Shown piece by piece: positions 1 to 9,871 of a stretch of DNA of 64,000 nucleotides. The notes under the pieces are model-generated. The model did not search any database. It was not told the origin of the DNA and saw only the letters and a list, made by a program, of their open reading frames with translations. The position numbers were made by a program, and so were the translations under genes. Each line of letters begins with the position of its first letter. Position 1 is the stretch's first letter. The DNA comes from CAIUGU01 sp963819685 (GTDB taxonomy: Bacteria; Pseudomonadota; Gammaproteobacteria; Steroidobacterales; Steroidobacteraceae). The stretch spans positions 573,111 through 637,110 of the forward strand of contig CAWFXI010000007.1 in the NCBI GenBank assembly GCA_963819685.1, given 5' to 3'.

Positions 1-1430
1 GTGACCAGAACGAGCAGCGGAAAAACTTCCAGGCGCCCCAGCAGCATCGCGAGGATGCAGATCCATTTTCCGGGATCGCTGATCGACGTGAAGTTCGCGG
101 CGACCTTGCCAAGACCTGGACCGACGTTGTTCATGCAGGTTGCGATCGCCGAGAACGCCGTCACCTGATCTTCACCAGTAGCCATCAACAAGACCATCAA
201 TCCGCCGAAGCTCACGACATAGACAGCGAAAAAGCCCCAGATACCGTCGATGACCCGCCACTCCAGCGCCTTGCCACCCAGCTTGACCGGCATCTCCGCG
301 CTGGGATGCACGAGCTTGAACACCTCACGGCTGCCCTGTTTCCAGATCATCAACCAGCGGACTACCTTCATGCCTCCAGCGGTTGACCCGGCGCAGCCCC
401 CGATGAACATGGTGAGCACCAGAATCAGCGGTAGTGCTCCCGGCCACAGAGAAATGCTCTCGGTCCGGAAACCGGTGGTCGTCAACATGGAAGCAGCCTG
501 TACCAGCGAGGCGCGGAGTGCCTGTCCCGGAGCAGACTTGGTCCCCGACAGCCAAAGCGTCAGGGCGCAAACCAGAACGCTGGTCAGCAGAATGCCCGCA
601 TACACCCGCCATTCCGGATCTCGCCAGTAGTCGGAGATCCGTCGGTGCCGCCAGGCCGTGAAATGCAACGAGAAATTGATGCCCCCCAAAAACATGAAGA
701 ATACCGCGATCATTTCGATGGGCGCGCTGTCGAAGTAGGCCAGGCTGGCGTCATGCGTCGAATAGCCGCCAGTGGAGACCGTCGAAAAACTGTGTCCTAT
801 TGCATCGAACAGCGACATGCCGGCTGCCCAGAATGCGAGGGCACAGGCAACAGTGATGGCGACATAGATCAGCCAGAGCGCTTTCGCTGTCTCCGTTATT
901 CTTGGCGTGAGCTTCGCGTCTTTCACGGGGCCGGGTGCTTCGGCCTTGAGGAGTTGCATGCCGCCGACACCCAGCATCGGCAACAGCGCGACCGCCAGCA
1001 CGACCATACCTATTCCGCCGAACCACTGGATCTGCTGTCGATAGTAGAGGACCGACTCCGGTAGATGATCGATGCCTACGAGCGCCGTAGCGCCGGTCGT
1101 CGTGAATCCGGATACCGCTTCGAACACCGCTTCGGTCAGAGACATCTCCGGCTGATCCGAAAGGACCAGCGGTGCGGCTCCGGCAAGCCCTATGACCACC
1201 CAGAACAGCGCCACAACGAGAAAGCCGTCGCGCAATCGCAGGTCGCGTTGCTGCTTGCGGACTGGCCACCAGATGACTGCGCCCACTACCAGCAGGGAAA
1301 CGAATGAATCGACAAAAGGATCCCAATTGCCGTCGCCGTAGTAGAGCGAGACGGCGACTGGCGGCAACATGGTGATGCCGAAAATCATCAGCAGCAAGCC
1401 GAGGATTCGCTGGACGAGGGCGAGATTCAT
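1..1430 (-). CDS. trkH: Trk potassium uptake protein TrkH (3' end cut by window edge)
   Basis: Potassium-translocating subunit of the Trk system in the inner membrane. The frame is open from an ATG at 1430 to the left edge, about 476 codons against about 480 for the family, so only the last few residues and the stop are missing. The four selectivity-loop motifs of the TrkH/KtrB family can be read in order: GFTTTGAT, STGGYST, LTTTGF and NNVGPGLG. It starts 22 bp after trkA ends on the same strand, so pore and gating subunits are probably co-transcribed. Confidence 0.93.
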   Translation of the reverse strand, partial: MNLALVQRILGLLLMIFGITMLPPVAVSLYYGDGNWDPFVDSFVSLLVVGAVIWWPVRKQQRDLRLRDGFLVVALFWVVIGLAGAAPLVLSDQPEMSLTEAVFEAVSGFTTTGATALVGIDHLPESVLYYRQQIQWFGGIGMVVLAVALLPMLGVGGMQLLKAEAPGPVKDAKLTPRITETAKALWLIYVAITVACALAFWAAGMSLFDAIGHSFSTVSTGGYSTHDASLAYFDSAPIEMIAVFFMFLGGINFSLHFTAWRHRRISDYWRDPEWRVYAGILLTSVLVCALTLWLSGTKSAPGQALRASLVQAASMLTTTGFRTESISLWPGALPLILVLTMFIGGCAGSTAGGMKVVRWLMIWKQGSREVFKLVHPSAEMPVKLGGKALEWRVIDGIWGFFAVYVVSFGGLMVLLMATGEDQVTAFSAIATCMNNVGPGLGKVAANFTSISDPGKWICILAMLLGRLEVFPLLVLV

Positions 1431-1452
1431 GTGCTTGCGTCGTGAGCCAGCC

Positions 1453-2841
1453 TCATCCCCGCCACCGTCTTGGTACTTCGAACAGGCGTTCGACGGCTTC
1501 CACATGGCGCCTGTCAGTCAGGAACATGATCACGTGATCGTCGCGTTCGATCACCGTGTCGTGATGCGCGATGATGACTTCGTCGCCTCTGACAACCGCG
1601 CCAATCGTCGCACCGTCGGGCATCGGAATGTCTTCGATGCGTCGGCCGATGACCCGGCTCTCGCCCTGGATGCCGTGGGCGATTGCTTCGATCGCTTCGG
1701 CCGCGCCGCGCCGCAAGGAATGGACCCGGACCACGTCGCCGCGCCGCACATGGGCCAGCAACGATCCGATGGTGACCATCTGCGGCGACAGGGCGACGTC
1801 CAGCGGCCCGTTTTCCATCAATTCCGCATAGGCCGGGCGGTTGATCAGCGCCATCACCTTGCGACAGCCGAGCCGTTTGGCGAGCATCGCGGAGAGAATG
1901 TTGGCTTCTTCCGAGTTGGTCAGTGCAACGAATACATCGGATGAGTCGATGTTTTCCTCCAGCAACAGCTCCTCGTCCGCAGCGTCGCCATTGAGCACGA
2001 TGGTGTTCGACAGCAGCTCGGATATACGGCGGGCGCGTTTGAAGTCGCGTTCGATCAGCTTGACCTGGTTGTCCTTCTCCAGCAGCTGCGCCAGGCGAAA
2101 ACCAATGTTGCCGCCGCCAGCGATGACTACCCGGCGTGCAGGACCTTCCAGCCGCTGCATCTCGTTCATGACCAGACGGATATCCTTCCGCGCTGCCAGG
2201 AAGAACACTTCATCGCCGTGCTCGATGACGGTTTCCCCTTCCGGTTTGATGCTTTGTCCGCCGCGATAGATCGCTGCAACGCGCGCATCAGTGCCGGGAA
2301 TGTGTTCACGAATCGCAAGCAGCCGCTGTCCCACCAGCAAGCCACCCTGCAATGCTCGAGTTCCAACCAGCCGCACTTTGCCGTCAGCGAAATCGAGCAC
2401 CTGCAATGCCCCGGGATAGCGGATCAGCCGGGCGACGTGTTCAGTCACGAGCTGCTCGGGGCTGATGGTGACGTCCACGGCAAACGCCCGATCCTCGTCG
2501 GTGAACAGTCCGGAATGCTGGATATAGTCACCGGAGCGGATGCGCGCGATGCGTGTCGCATCCTTGTTGAACAGCTTCCAGACGATCTGGCAGGCAACCA
2601 TGTTGACTTCGTCGCTGTTGGTCAGCGCGATCACGACGTCTGCGTCCCTGGCACCGGCTGCGCTCAACGTGCTTGGAAACGCTCCATTGCCCACCACGGT
2701 GCGGATGTCGAGCCGATCCTGCAGATCGCGCAGGAGTTCGTCGTTCTGATCGATCACCGTCACCTCATTCGCTTCCTCGCGAGCGAGATGATGAGCGGCC
2801 GTCTTGCCGACCTGACCAGCGCCGAGAATGATGATTTTCAC
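1453..2841 (-). CDS. trkA: Trk system NAD-binding regulatory protein TrkA
   Basis: Cytoplasmic gating subunit that binds NAD(H) and controls TrkH. The 462 residues match the usual length (about 458 in E. coli) and contain two RCK units, each beginning with a Rossmann glycine motif: GAGQVG at residues 7-12 and GGGNIG at 242-247, each followed by a TrkA-C domain. The start is a GTG at 2841 directly before KIIILGAGQ, which matches the family N-terminus. It lies upstream of trkH. Confidence 0.96.
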   Translation of the reverse strand: MKIIILGAGQVGKTAAHHLAREEANEVTVIDQNDELLRDLQDRLDIRTVVGNGAFPSTLSAAGARDADVVIALTNSDEVNMVACQIVWKLFNKDATRIARIRSGDYIQHSGLFTDEDRAFAVDVTISPEQLVTEHVARLIRYPGALQVLDFADGKVRLVGTRALQGGLLVGQRLLAIREHIPGTDARVAAIYRGGQSIKPEGETVIEHGDEVFFLAARKDIRLVMNEMQRLEGPARRVVIAGGGNIGFRLAQLLEKDNQVKLIERDFKRARRISELLSNTIVLNGDAADEELLLEENIDSSDVFVALTNSEEANILSAMLAKRLGCRKVMALINRPAYAELMENGPLDVALSPQMVTIGSLLAHVRRGDVVRVHSLRRGAAEAIEAIAHGIQGESRVIGRRIEDIPMPDGATIGAVVRGDEVIIAHHDTVIERDDHVIMFLTDRRHVEAVERLFEVPRRWRG

Positions 2842-3035
2842 TTGGGGAAGCTCTGATTTACCGGTAACCGCCAGGCTTTAAACGATGCAACTGGTCGAAA
2901 TACAAGAGTGGAAGTGAAATCTGACCATGAGAAACGGCGGTACTTCGGAGTGGCTTGCCTGCCGTCTTTACTTGCCTTGGGTTGGGAAGACGGCCTTGTT
3001 GCAGCGCATTCTAACCCAACTTCCCGTAAACGGTC

Positions 3036-5189
3036 TCAGAGGGGTTCCAGGTTGGCGTAAGCCAGCATCAACCATTTGGCGCCCTGCCGCTCGAAGTTCA
3101 CGTGTACCCGGGCATGTCCGCCCTGGCCTTCGATTCCAAGCACGATGCCGTCGCCGAATTTTCCATGACGAACCCGTTGACCCAGCCTGACACCTGCTAC
3201 CGGCTCTTCCTCCATCATGGGTTTGCGGGGCACGAAGACCGGCCTCGACACCTGGATCCTTGGTCGGATCTCTTCCAGCGTTTCGGCAGGAAGTTCGCGA
3301 ATGAATCGCGATGGTGAGCCATAGCTGTCCACGCCATGCAACCGACGCTGCTCTGCGTAGCTTAAGTAAAGCCTCTGCATCGCGCGGGTGAGCCCGACGT
3401 AACACAGCCTGCGTTCTTCCTCGAGCCGCGACGGATCGGTCGCCGACCGCTGGTGCGGAAACAGCCCCTCTTCGAGTCCGCAGAGGAAAACCAGTGGAAA
3501 CTCCAGGCCCTTGGCTGAGTGCAGCGTCATCATCTGTACGCTGTCTTCCCATTGATCCGCCTGGCCTTCACCGGATTCGAGCACCGCGTGCGACAGAAAC
3601 GCGGCGAGCGGTGACATATCGCCAGTCTCCTCGGTGTCGAAGCCGCGCGCAGCACTGACCAGTTCTTCCAGGTTCTCGACCCTTGCCTCGCCGCGTTCAC
3701 CTTTTTCCTTCTGGTGATGGGCGATGACGCCGCTCTGTTCGATGACACGATCAACCTGTTCGTGCAGGGCCATGCCCTGTGTCTCCCGATCAAGTCGCTC
3801 GATCAATGCAAGGAAGGCATGCAGACTCACACCTGCTTTGGCTCCCAGCTCGGCGATAGTGGCACCCGCCGCCTGCCATAGCGGACACGCGTTGGCACGA
3901 GCGTAGTCGCGTATCGCATCGAGAGTCTTGTTGCCGATACCCCGTGTCGGCAGATTGACGACCCGCTCAAACGACGCGTCATCAGCGCGATTGAAGATCA
4001 GGCGCAGATAAGCGAGGGCGTCCTTGATTTCAGCACGCTCGAAGAAACGCAGTCCACCATAGACGCGGTAGGGCATCCTCGCGGCAATCATGGCCTCTTC
4101 AAACGCCCGGGATTGCGCGTTCGAGCGATACAGAATGGCGCACTCGCGCCGATTGCCGCCCTTCGCCGTCCACTCGCGGATGCGCTCAACGACGAAGTTG
4201 GCTTCATCGCGTTCGTTGAATGCGGCGTATAGCCTGACCGGCTCACCCTTCTCTCCGCTGGTCCACAGGTTCTTGCCGAGTCGACCGCTGTTCTGGGCGA
4301 TGAGTGCATTCGCGGCAGCCAGAATATTGCCCGTTGAGCGGTAATTCTGTTCGAGCCGGAACATCTGCACGTCCGGATAGTCACGGCGAAACTGCTGGAG
4401 ATTCTCGACTCTCGCACCCCGCCAGCCGTAGATCGATTGATCATCGTCGCCAACGATAAATGGCGTCCCTGTCGAGCCGGTAACTTCCTTGAGCCACTTG
4501 TACTGTACCGTGTTCGTGTCCTGGAACTCGTCGACGAGGACGTGCCGGAACCGCGCTCGATAGTGAGCGGCCAGGTCGGCGTTGTCCCGCCACAGCTCAT
4601 AGACACGAAGCAGGAGTTCGGCGAAGTCGATGACGCCGGCTCGATCGGAAGATTCCTGGTAGGCCGCATACAGACGGATCAACTGCTCTCTTGTCGGGTC
4701 ACCGTCAGCCTTGAGGTGCTTTGGCCTGAGGCCCTCGTCCTTCTGGGCATTGATGAACCAGGTGACTTCCTTCGGGATCCACCTCGCCTCATCAAGATTC
4801 ATGGCTTTGATCAGCTTGCGGACGGAGCGCTGCTGATCCTCGGCATCGAGAATCTGGAAGGCCTGCGGCAAACCAGCTTCACGCCAGTGCATGCGCAGCA
4901 GCCGATGGGCGATGCCGTGAAAAGTACCGATCCACAGAGGCGCGGCCGGCAGCGAGAGCAGCGCCTCGATGCGGCCGCGCATTTCACCAGCCGCCTTGTT
5001 GGTAAACGTGACCGCGAGGATGCTGTGCGGCGAAACATTCTCCACTTGCACCAGCCAGGCGACGCGATGTGTCAGGACGCGCGTCTTGCCACTGCCTGCT
5101 CCTGCCAGCACCAGCGTTGGCTTCAGCGGAGCCGCCACTGCCTGGCGTTGTGCATCGTTCAATGTATCAAGCAGTGGCGATAGGTCCAT
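3036..5189 (-). CDS. uvrD: ATP-dependent DNA helicase II UvrD
   Basis: SF1A 3'-5' DNA helicase of nucleotide excision and mismatch repair; 717 aa against 720 in E. coli. Helicase motifs appear in order: Walker A AGAGSGKT (29-36), DEFQDT, GDDDQSIYGWRGA, LEQNYRST, TLHSAKGLEF and VGLTRAM. The C-terminal region from VRHGKFGDG onwards matches the Tudor-like UvrD tail. I saw no LexA box in the roughly 70 bp upstream, so SOS control is not evident here. Confidence 0.97.
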   Translation of the reverse strand: MDLSPLLDTLNDAQRQAVAAPLKPTLVLAGAGSGKTRVLTHRVAWLVQVENVSPHSILAVTFTNKAAGEMRGRIEALLSLPAAPLWIGTFHGIAHRLLRMHWREAGLPQAFQILDAEDQQRSVRKLIKAMNLDEARWIPKEVTWFINAQKDEGLRPKHLKADGDPTREQLIRLYAAYQESSDRAGVIDFAELLLRVYELWRDNADLAAHYRARFRHVLVDEFQDTNTVQYKWLKEVTGSTGTPFIVGDDDQSIYGWRGARVENLQQFRRDYPDVQMFRLEQNYRSTGNILAAANALIAQNSGRLGKNLWTSGEKGEPVRLYAAFNERDEANFVVERIREWTAKGGNRRECAILYRSNAQSRAFEEAMIAARMPYRVYGGLRFFERAEIKDALAYLRLIFNRADDASFERVVNLPTRGIGNKTLDAIRDYARANACPLWQAAGATIAELGAKAGVSLHAFLALIERLDRETQGMALHEQVDRVIEQSGVIAHHQKEKGERGEARVENLEELVSAARGFDTEETGDMSPLAAFLSHAVLESGEGQADQWEDSVQMMTLHSAKGLEFPLVFLCGLEEGLFPHQRSATDPSRLEEERRLCYVGLTRAMQRLYLSYAEQRRLHGVDSYGSPSRFIRELPAETLEEIRPRIQVSRPVFVPRKPMMEEEPVAGVRLGQRVRHGKFGDGIVLGIEGQGGHARVHVNFERQGAKWLMLAYANLEPL

Positions 5190-5270
5190 GCGGCGGTACC
5201 GGTCAAGGGGGCGCGATTGTAGCGCAGATGAGACGCGTATCCTCTGGTACGCTTCGCCTTAAGCCAGCAG

Positions 5271-6041
5271 ATGAGGATCGACACTTTGTCCAGTGCTTTT
5301 GAATACAGGACCGTATGGGTAGTGTTGGCAGCTCTGCTGGCAAACGCGTGCCAGCGAACCGAGCCCGGGTCACTGCCACCTGCAACCGGCGAAGTCCAGG
5401 GGCCTGCTTCGAATGTGGCAGCGGCGACTACCGCGCCCGCAGCGGAGTCCAGCCTGACTTTGAGGCGCGGCACGGTAACGCTGACAGCGGACTCACGAAC
5501 TTTGAGATTCTGCGATGAAGCTGTTGATGTCTGGCTCGTCGACCAGGGCGATCCGACGCTGGATGACGTCTACGCAAAACTGGCTGGCGAGCCTGGCACC
5601 CCGCTTTATGTGGAAGTTCGCGGCGAACGTATGGCGACTCCACCGGGTACGGCAATCCCTGCCACATTCAAACAGGTCTTCTTGCTGGAGGAATTGCTGT
5701 ATGCCGGCGCGCCAGCTGACGCTGCCGGTTGCGCGACGGGGGTTCCCGCGTATCGTGTGCAGGCTCGCGGCAATGAGCCGTTCTGGGCAATCGAGATCAG
5801 AGAGGACAGGATGCTCCTGCGACAAGTCGGCCAGGCCACTCCGCTTGAGTTCAAGATGGATGAGACACTGGGTGCCGAAGGAACGGTGACTTATGGGGGC
5901 GCAAGTGGCGGGCATTCGCTGGAACTGACGATAACGAACAACCCATGCAGCGACTCAATGTCCGGAGACTACTTCGCCTATACGGCGGAGGCACGGCTGG
6001 ATGGTCGCACGTTGAACGGCTGCGCAAGACTCGGGGAATAG
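5271..6041 (+). CDS. putative lipoprotein with NlpE/COG3650-like C-terminal region
   Basis: Unrecognised envelope protein of 256 aa. A hydrophobic stretch at about 14-26 ends in LLANAC, a lipobox-like site with Cys at about 27, followed by a low-complexity Ala/Pro/Thr linker. The C-terminal part (from ARGNEPFWAIEI to NNPCSDSMSGDYF and a final NGCA) resembles small secreted domains found with NlpE- and COG3650-type lipoproteins; this is from pattern memory only. It is divergent from uvrD and convergent with the VanZ-family gene. Confidence 0.7.
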   Translation: MRIDTLSSAFEYRTVWVVLAALLANACQRTEPGSLPPATGEVQGPASNVAAATTAPAAESSLTLRRGTVTLTADSRTLRFCDEAVDVWLVDQGDPTLDDVYAKLAGEPGTPLYVEVRGERMATPPGTAIPATFKQVFLLEELLYAGAPADAAGCATGVPAYRVQARGNEPFWAIEIREDRMLLRQVGQATPLEFKMDETLGAEGTVTYGGASGGHSLELTITNNPCSDSMSGDYFAYTAEARLDGRTLNGCARLGE

Positions 6042-6079
6042 CTGGCCGGGTGATATCGGTTAGTGCAGCACCCGGCTCG

Positions 6080-7258
6080 CTATCTGAAAGTCAGACGACG
6101 GCCGGCGCCGGGGTCGAGCATCCTCAGAATCAGTCCTGCGGCCAGCGCAAGCAGGGGATCGGTAACCGACGCCGCACGATCCGGCTGCCACAGTTGCAAT
6201 AGTTCGATCGCAAAGACACCGACTACGACAGTAGCGAGCGCGAAGTCGAATGGCATTCCGGCGTCCTTGAGCAGCCAGATCATCCCGCAACAGAAGAACA
6301 GGAATGCCAGCAGCCCGCGGGCATCAACTGGCAGACCTGCAGAAAACCAGGCCAGGAAGGGCCACAGATCGAACGAACCCGGCGTGCTGGTGAAGCGCAA
6401 AGGAGCCAACTGATCAATCGTGAAGACCGCAGCGAAGGCGACGAGCAGCAGCAGATGGCGTGGGCCCGGAGCGAGGCGATTGATGACGACCAGCGTGGGC
6501 AGCAGGAGTAACAGCGCCACCAGTTCCGACGGAACGAATACCTGTCCAGCCATCAGGAGTCGGCCGACGAGCGCGGTTGCAATCACGGCCAACAGCGCTT
6601 CGATGCCACCCTGCCTCGACGCGAGAGCAAATATCGCCTGCGCCACGACCAGCCAGCAGACGAGGTAGCCCAGTGTGGCCGCGACATCGATCTGTGGAGC
6701 AAACAGCGGCACGAGCGCAAACTTGATCTTGGCAAGCGTGATCATTGGAACGAACGGCGCCAGGCGCCAGCCAAGCCACAGCAGGATGACAATCAGCGCC
6801 GTCCGATCGGAGCGGTTGCCGCCCACCGTTTGCATTGGTATGAGACTGCTTAAGGAACGCCAGACAAATCCAGCGGCCGTTCCCGCGAGCGTGCCGAGGG
6901 TATTCAGACTGAGGTCGGTCAGGCTGGGCACACGGGGCGAGATGAACATCTGCGCCACTTCGATCAGCAGTGAGAGCATGGCGCCAAGAACCACGACGAC
7001 GACCGCTGCGAGCCAACGCCGCCGACCAGACTCAATCCACAGAAACAGACAGAACCCGAGCGGTATGTAGAGCAGTACGTTCGACACACGGTCGCCGCGT
7101 CCTGCTCGTGCCCATGACAGGCTGCTCAAGGCATTGAACAGGTCCCCATCGATCGCATCGCGTTTGAAGTTGAAGGGATAGAGCGACCCGTAAGCGATCA
7201 GCGCCACCACGGCGAGCAGCAACCACGGCACGAGGCTTCTTGAACGCGCAGGCTTCAT
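6080..7258 (-). CDS. VanZ-family membrane protein
   Basis: 392-aa polytopic membrane protein with about ten hydrophobic segments. The N-terminal part shows the VanZ-like pattern: a first helix ending in GSLYPFNF, then DRVSNVLLYIPLGF, then an acidic helix with LIEVAQMF and SLTDLSLNTLGTLAG. The second half is a further set of helices, longer than minimal VanZ proteins. Function is not known; the teicoplanin-resistance name comes from the founder protein and should not be read as a resistance claim. It lies between a lipoprotein gene and the oxidase-assembly cluster. Confidence 0.75.
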   Translation of the reverse strand: MKPARSRSLVPWLLLAVVALIAYGSLYPFNFKRDAIDGDLFNALSSLSWARAGRGDRVSNVLLYIPLGFCLFLWIESGRRRWLAAVVVVVLGAMLSLLIEVAQMFISPRVPSLTDLSLNTLGTLAGTAAGFVWRSLSSLIPMQTVGGNRSDRTALIVILLWLGWRLAPFVPMITLAKIKFALVPLFAPQIDVAATLGYLVCWLVVAQAIFALASRQGGIEALLAVIATALVGRLLMAGQVFVPSELVALLLLLPTLVVINRLAPGPRHLLLLVAFAAVFTIDQLAPLRFTSTPGSFDLWPFLAWFSAGLPVDARGLLAFLFFCCGMIWLLKDAGMPFDFALATVVVGVFAIELLQLWQPDRAASVTDPLLALAAGLILRMLDPGAGRRLTFR

Positions 7259-7291
7259 CCTGCGAAAGATACGCCAATTTTGCGTGTTTCT

Positions 7292-8215
7292 TCAGAGCCG
7301 GATGAGCAGATAGTGATCCGCGAGGAGGACGGTGAAGAGCACCGCCAGATAGGTGATCGAGAACCCGAATGTCTTCATGGGCAGGCGTTCGGTCGGCTTT
7401 GTCAGCAGGGCCAATGCGTAATAGATGAACGCGGCCCCCAGCACCAGGGCGCCGGCGAGGTAGATCAGGCCACTCATGCCTGTCAGATAGGGAAGGAGGG
7501 TTACCAGCACGAGCAGAATCGTGTAGAGCAGGATGTGCAGCCGCGTGAACTCGACGCTGTACACCACTGGCAGCATGGGGATGCCGGCCTTGGCATATTC
7601 GTCCCGGCGCGCAATCGCGAGTGCCCAGAAGTGTGGGGGCGTCCACGTGAAAATGATCAGGAACAGCAGCAGCGCATAGGGGTCGATATGCCCCGTTACC
7701 GCGACCCAGCCCAGTACCGGTGGAGCTGCTCCGGCCGCACCGCCGATAACGATATTCTGAGGCGTGGCATGCTTGAGCCACAGTGTGTAGACGATGGCGT
7801 AGCCGATCAGGGAAAAGAAAGTCAGGACCGCCGTCAGCCAGTTGACCCATCCGACAAGTACGATGACCGACAGGCCTGCCAGCATGCAGGCGTACGCGAG
7901 GGCCCTGCGTTCCGACACATGGCCGGCAGGGATCGGTCGATACCGTGTACGCGCCATCTGCAGGTCGAAGCGGCGATCAAGGACATGATTGATGGCGGCA
8001 GCCGCGGAAGCTGCGAGCCCGATTCCCAATGTGCCAAAGACCAGGGCACTGACCGGTGGCAGCCCGGGCGTTGCGAGCAACATTCCCACGATCGCAGTGA
8101 ATACGATCAGGAAAACGACTCGCGGCTTGCCGAGTTCATAGTAATCCCGCCAGGTCGCGGTCCCGGTGACGGGTTGAATGGGGCTGGCCAATGGCAACTT
8201 TGTCTCTGTCTGCAT
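7292..8215 (-). CDS. ctaB: protoheme IX farnesyltransferase (heme O synthase)
   Basis: Integral membrane UbiA-type prenyltransferase that farnesylates heme b to heme O for terminal oxidases. The first aspartate motif is seen as NHVLDRRFDLQM followed by RTRYRP, and a second polar loop as RRDEYAKAGIPML. I place the start at the ATG at 8215 (307 aa); an in-frame TTG at 8239 would add eight residues. It follows ctaA directly in the minus-strand oxidase cluster, and its product is the substrate of CtaA. Confidence 0.95.
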   Translation of the reverse strand: MQTETKLPLASPIQPVTGTATWRDYYELGKPRVVFLIVFTAIVGMLLATPGLPPVSALVFGTLGIGLAASAAAAINHVLDRRFDLQMARTRYRPIPAGHVSERRALAYACMLAGLSVIVLVGWVNWLTAVLTFFSLIGYAIVYTLWLKHATPQNIVIGGAAGAAPPVLGWVAVTGHIDPYALLLFLIIFTWTPPHFWALAIARRDEYAKAGIPMLPVVYSVEFTRLHILLYTILLVLVTLLPYLTGMSGLIYLAGALVLGAAFIYYALALLTKPTERLPMKTFGFSITYLAVLFTVLLADHYLLIRL

Positions 8216-8239
8216 GTTGAAGCGTGGCAGCAGTTCCAA

Positions 8240-9244
8240 CTATCGCGTTGGCGGGTGCAGCAGCCGGTTCAGGCGCACAACCGTCAACAGCAACAGCGCG
8301 GCCACGCCATTGTGCGCGGTTGCAAGTGCCAGCGGCAGGCCATCAAGCACCATCAGCGGACCAACGACGAGCTGGGAAAGCAGCACCAGTCCCACTGCGG
8401 CGCCGGCCAGCTGGACTTTTCGGGTCTGCCCGAGGCGCCAGGAAGCGATGCTTAACCAGCCAAGCACCAGTGCAGCCATGATCGCACCCAGTCGATGGAC
8501 GAAATGGATTGCCACTCGTGCCGGATGATCAAGTACGCCGCCCTCGTAGTCGATGCCAAGACCACGCCAGAGGACGAATGCATCGTCGACATCCATGGCG
8601 GGCCAGTATGAGTTCTGGCATGTCGGAAAGTCCGGACAAGCCAGCGCAGCGTAGTTCGAACTGGTCCAGCCGCCGAGCAGTATCTGTATCGCAAGGACGA
8701 CCATGCCCACCAGCGCCAGCTTCCGCAGGCCGCTTTCCCGACCTGGCTTGCTCGCACGTTCGGTGTTCGTCGCCAGCCACGCGAGAAGCGCGAGCGTCGT
8801 CAATCCACCAACGAGGTGCAGAACGACGATCAATGGCTTGAGCAGCAACGTGACCGTCCACATCCCCAGCAGCGCCTGCAGCCCGACGACTGCGACGAGC
8901 AGGACCGGGAGCCTGACAGGCTGGGCAGGATCGCGCCGATTCCAGATTGCAAAAGCCGCGAGAGCAACGATGACCAGCACGAGTGCGCCCGCAAAATACC
9001 TGTGCAGCATCTCCTTGCTGGCCTTGTACTGCTCGAAGGGCCGCTCCGGAAAATCGTTCGCAATAACGTCGAGATTCTGTGCCGCCTGTCCGGCTGTGAG
9101 ATGTCCATAGCAACCTGGCCAGTCGGGACAACCGAGGCCGGCGGCGCTCAACCGCACCCATGCACCCAACACTACGACCACGAACGCCAGCACCGCTCCG
9201 CAGAGAGCGAGACGCCGGAAGGTGACGATTCGCGGCTGCGGCAT
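8240..9244 (-). CDS. ctaA: heme A synthase CtaA/COX15
   Basis: Converts heme O to heme A for aa3-type cytochrome oxidase. The 334-aa protein has eight predicted helices in two similar halves; family signatures include WVRLSAAGLGCPDWPGC near the N-terminus, GGLTTLALLAWLAT and FVHRLGAIMAALV, with His residues placed as heme ligands. It follows the SCO-like gene with a 3-bp gap and precedes ctaB. Confidence 0.95.
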   Translation of the reverse strand: MPQPRIVTFRRLALCGAVLAFVVVVLGAWVRLSAAGLGCPDWPGCYGHLTAGQAAQNLDVIANDFPERPFEQYKASKEMLHRYFAGALVLVIVALAAFAIWNRRDPAQPVRLPVLLVAVVGLQALLGMWTVTLLLKPLIVVLHLVGGLTTLALLAWLATNTERASKPGRESGLRKLALVGMVVLAIQILLGGWTSSNYAALACPDFPTCQNSYWPAMDVDDAFVLWRGLGIDYEGGVLDHPARVAIHFVHRLGAIMAALVLGWLSIASWRLGQTRKVQLAGAAVGLVLLSQLVVGPLMVLDGLPLALATAHNGVAALLLLTVVRLNRLLHPPTR

Positions 9245-9247
9245 GAG

Positions 9248-9871
9248 TTACCCTATCTGTGACAGCTTCAGGAGTTTTTTCAGATCATCGAGCAGACTTT
9301 TTGCAGGCGCATCGGCTGCATAACTCATCATGAGATTGCCGAGAGGATCGACCACGTAGAGGCGTCCCGCTGCGATTGCTTCGACCCCGTCGTACACGGG
9401 AAAGGCGCCAAGCAGTTCCCGGCCAGCGTCGCCTTCCACTGCCGCAAATAACAGACCGGCCTGCTCTGTGGCGAAATACTCCTGATCGCAGCACGCTCCC
9501 GTGTACAGAAAAACCCTCTGCACCCGCGAACTGTCCTGGTTCAACGCGAGACGCACCTGGCGGCTGTCGTTGAGCGCCTGGCGGCAGCGCGCGTCACAGG
9601 CTCCATCGCCTGCATAGACCAGACTCCACTTGCCGCGGAGGAATTCCGGCGACGTCGGCACCCCTGCAGGTGTTGCCAGCGCGACTTCGGGCAGGGCCCT
9701 GGCTGGGTCGATCAACTCGCCGCGATTGGTGCTGCCTGTGGGCCGCCACCCATTCCCGCTGTAGTAAAGCAGAAAGGAAAGACCAAGCGGAGCAAAGAAC
9801 AGCACCAGCAACAGCCACAGTTGACGGCGAGAGCGCGTGGACAGAGGCCGTACAGCCAGGCCATCGTTCAT
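9248..9871 (-). CDS. SCO-like membrane-anchored thioredoxin-fold protein of the oxidase cluster
   Basis: 207 aa with one N-terminal membrane anchor (about 16-36) and a periplasmic thioredoxin-like domain. It has a CxxxC motif (GACDARC), the spacing used for copper by SCO1/SenC proteins, and a second cysteine pair GACCDQE. A canonical SCO histidine is not obvious, so a copper or thiol role in subunit II maturation is inferred from position. It overlaps SURF1 by 4 bp and is followed by ctaA. Confidence 0.7.
   Translation of the reverse strand: MNDGLAVRPLSTRSRRQLWLLLVLFFAPLGLSFLLYYSGNGWRPTGSTNRGELIDPARALPEVALATPAGVPTSPEFLRGKWSLVYAGDGACDARCRQALNDSRQVRLALNQDSSRVQRVFLYTGACCDQEYFATEQAGLLFAAVEGDAGRELLGAFPVYDGVEAIAAGRLYVVDPLGNLMMSYAADAPAKSLLDDLKKLLKLSQIG

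Noticed and set aside
2842..3035. Terminator between uvrD and trkA
   Set aside because: Inverted repeats such as GCCGTCTT/AAGACGGC and TTGGGTT/AACCCAA are present but have long loops and no T-run on either strand.
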